21,264 bases of DNA. Origin: Periconia sp. R9002 (taxonomy: Eukaryota; Ascomycota; Dothideomycetes; Pleosporales; Periconiaceae). Every line of letters starts with the position of its first letter. Within the stretch, counting starts at the first letter, position 1. A model generated the notes under the pieces. That model was not told where the DNA came from, did not search any database, and worked only from the letters and a program-made list of their open reading frames with translations. Positions 19,507 to 21,264 of the stretch are shown piece after piece. The stretch covers positions 1 to 21,264 of the forward strand of contig JAMAHW010000189.1 of assembly GCA_023627715.1 (NCBI GenBank), written 5' to 3'. Position numbers and translations under genes: made by a program.

Positions 19507-19690
19507 TAGGTGGCTCGTCATGGCCCGGCTATAGTAGCAAAAACTGCTCGATCGGGTGAATCGCTGTGCCATCACTGGGTGACTCACCTTGCTATAACCG
19601 AATGACTAACCGTGCCATACCCGAGTGGCTCACCATTCCTCGGCCGAATCAACTGCCGTCCCTTGGCTGAGATGAGCTGCACCTCAAAAT
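19507..19690 (+). repeat. Degenerate 23-bp tandem array, plus orientation
   Basis: Consecutive units start at 19507, 19530, 19553, 19576, 19599, 19622, 19645 and 19668, at an exact 23-base step with no gaps. The shared pattern is YGRGTGRCTCACCGTGCC. This is the reverse complement of the array to its left. The two arrays meet at 19484-19506, a unit-length segment that fits neither orientation well. Confidence 0.8.
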
Positions 19691-19884
19691 GTTTTTTTCA
19701 GTGTGCATTGTCCGCAGCTTAGCGGCTGAACAGTAATGGTAAGCAAATTCAGTGGGCAGTCTCCGAAGCCATGGCCGTAGCCAGCACCCGTTGCGCTGGA
19801 TCATCACATCGGAGACATGCACGTCTGGACAAGTGATGCTTTCATCCATTTCTCGTGTGCATGAACGTGACTGCAAAAGCACAT

Positions 19885-20065
19885 GAGCGGCTAGCTGTAC
19901 TCGCCGAGGCATTGGCTCGTATGAGCAGCAACACGCACATCGCAAAGAAGCACAATCACATGATTAGCTGCTCATGCGGTGAGACTCGCTTACGCGACCT
20001 ACTGTGTCGGGCCGACCCGCACGGCGAGCCATTGCTGTATGGTGAGCCACTCGGCTAAGTACGTG
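19885..20065. repeat. Further diverged units and one copy of a dispersed repeat
   Basis: Units resembling the 23-bp repeat reappear near 19883-19930 (plus orientation) and 20021-20060 (minus orientation; GGTGAGCCACTCGGC). Between them, 19921-19984 matches the reverse complement of 21155-21211 at roughly 80 percent with a 6-base gap. Confidence 0.6.
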
Positions 20066-21154
20066 GCAAGGCAATCGAATAATAGGGCGTCACCCGAGAC
20101 CCGATCAGAACATAGCAAGCTAGCCAGCGCCGAGTAAGGCTGCAACAACATCAACTTATCAAATCACCGCCACATTGGGCAATCTCTGCACGACTAAGAT
20201 GCAAATGCAATGCTACCAAGGATAGGCAGCGCTTGTCTGTACGCTTTGACAGCTGTGAGATAAGGCAAAACCGACGATCGAATCTCTTGCCACGAACAAA
20301 ATACTCGCTATCGTCCGAAATGCGTACACGCAAAACTTTACATACTGCTAGCACGTTTTTTTTAACGGTGGAGCATAAGTCGTGACAGCATGCTACAAAT
20401 AAAGGATATGTTATTAGCCGCAGACGAGCTGTACGCGTTGTCAGTGAGGAACGCCCATTTGAACATTGCCATGTGCATTATTGTTAGTGGAGGGCCTTTT
20501 CTTTTACTCTGCATCGGCAATAGGTAGTGACTTGGTAGATGCATGTTCTATTGATTACGAAAGTCAACCACGAGGCCATCCGTGTAAAGCTACACCCTGC
20601 TGGCTGTTCATGGGCTTGCTAGTTTGCATTCGAACCTTTATTCATACTCTTATGGCTGAGGGCTAAGCAGCCACATTGCCTGTTCTTGTACGTAATAGAT
20701 GTAATACATTAGTAGCGCAGAGCCACGCTCCGAGTTACCAAACGTTGCGTATATCGAATTTCGATACATTTGGGAAGTTTGTCCAGCATGCTACAAACCA
20801 AATCAAAATATTTATATCACGTGTTGATTATGCCTCCGCGAATGCAGGTGTTAGGGTGTTAGGGTGGCTCGCCAAGCGAACTGGCTCGTCAAGCGCACAG
20901 ACACGGTACTGGTCCCTCCTACATGATCTGATGCTTATTTATTGCTGTAAGTCTGTTGGGTATGTTCCGAAGCCGTCTCTCGCTGCCTGCGAGGACGCCA
21001 AATCTCGCTTCAGCGCCACTCCGCTCGATGATAGCCAGTGTTTCGCTGACGATGGACGACTTGGTTGCCGATTTTGACTCGCCACAACCCCGATGCGTGA
21101 AACGAAGCGGCCCGAAACTGCGGCTCGCGTATTGGTAAGCGACTTACTCCTACC
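20066..21154. other. Non-coding, repeat-derived stretch
   Basis: No credible gene: the longest open frames (plus 20676-21077, minus 21229-20939) cover repeat DNA and lack coding character. CAGCATGCTACAAA occurs at 20386-20399 and again at 20784-20797. Two telomere-like TTAGGG words lie at 20851-20866. A pair of TGGCTCGYCAAGCG words near 20866-20900 resembles the 23-bp repeat core. Confidence 0.45.
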
Positions 21155-21211
21155 CTCGTCGCATAAGCAGCTGATCATGTGATCATGTCCCTTTGCCATA
21201 TGCGTGCTCAT
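21155..21211 (-). repeat. Second, inverted copy of the dispersed repeat
   Basis: On the minus strand this reads like 19921-19984, with shared blocks such as ATCACATGATCAGCTGCT (ATCACATGATTAGCTGCT in the other copy). The similarity weakly extends further on the minus strand. It contains the near-palindrome TGATCATGTGATCATG. Confidence 0.65.
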
Positions 21212-21264
21212 GTAAGCGATCGGTGACACTGCTACGGTAAGCCAATTCTATGGTGGGTAAAGCT

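Noticed and set aside
20676..21077. 133-codon plus-strand gene
   Set aside because: It covers repeat-derived DNA, has a mixed composition, no domain and no exon context.

Overview
The window looks like accessory, possibly subtelomeric, DNA of a filamentous ascomycete (Pezizomycotina; Dothideomycetes or Sordariomycetes cannot be told apart here). The signs are genes split by short introns of about 44-102 bases with GTRNGT-type donors and CTAAC/CTGAC-like branch sites, a Zn(II)2Cys6 regulator, a SAD-1/QDE-1-type RNA-dependent RNA polymerase, Fot1/Pogo DNA transposons, and nonsense changes of the kind repeat-induced point mutation (RIP) leaves. No rRNA, tRNA or CRISPR array was seen.

Left part (1-9613): a short broken gene piece (397-636); a four-exon gene for a 354-residue membrane protein of unknown function (1361-2560, +); a large RNA-dependent RNA polymerase gene on the minus strand (6414-3317) that keeps its DLDGD catalytic motif but has a stop at codon 83 and lacks the C-terminal part; then a gene graveyard with two minus-strand remnants (7611-7186 and 8897-8572).

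Middle (9614-15090): an apparently intact two-exon FtsJ-like methyltransferase (9614-10785, +), then two dead Fot1/Pogo transposons pointing at each other. The right one (12997-15086, minus) has recognisable terminal inverted repeats and a complete DD35D triad but four nonsense codons. The left one (about 11040-12996, plus) is more decayed, begins with a 14-bp minisatellite, and seems to have been hit in its tail by the right one.

Right part (15168-21264): a Zn2Cys6 transcription factor (15168-17639, +) whose start lies only 82 bases from the transposon end; a small minus-strand ORF with a nuclear-localisation-like patch (18954-18448); then about 2 kb of degenerate satellite-like DNA. The most unusual structure is a 23-bp-period repeat at about 19230-19690 whose units switch strand at about 19484-19506, giving two tandem arrays placed head to head. 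Diverged copies of neighbouring sequence recur in inverted orientation to the window's end.

No clear pathway links these genes. The polymerase belongs to RNA silencing and the methyltransferase to a nucleic-acid or RNA methylation fold, but nothing in the sequence shows that they work together.
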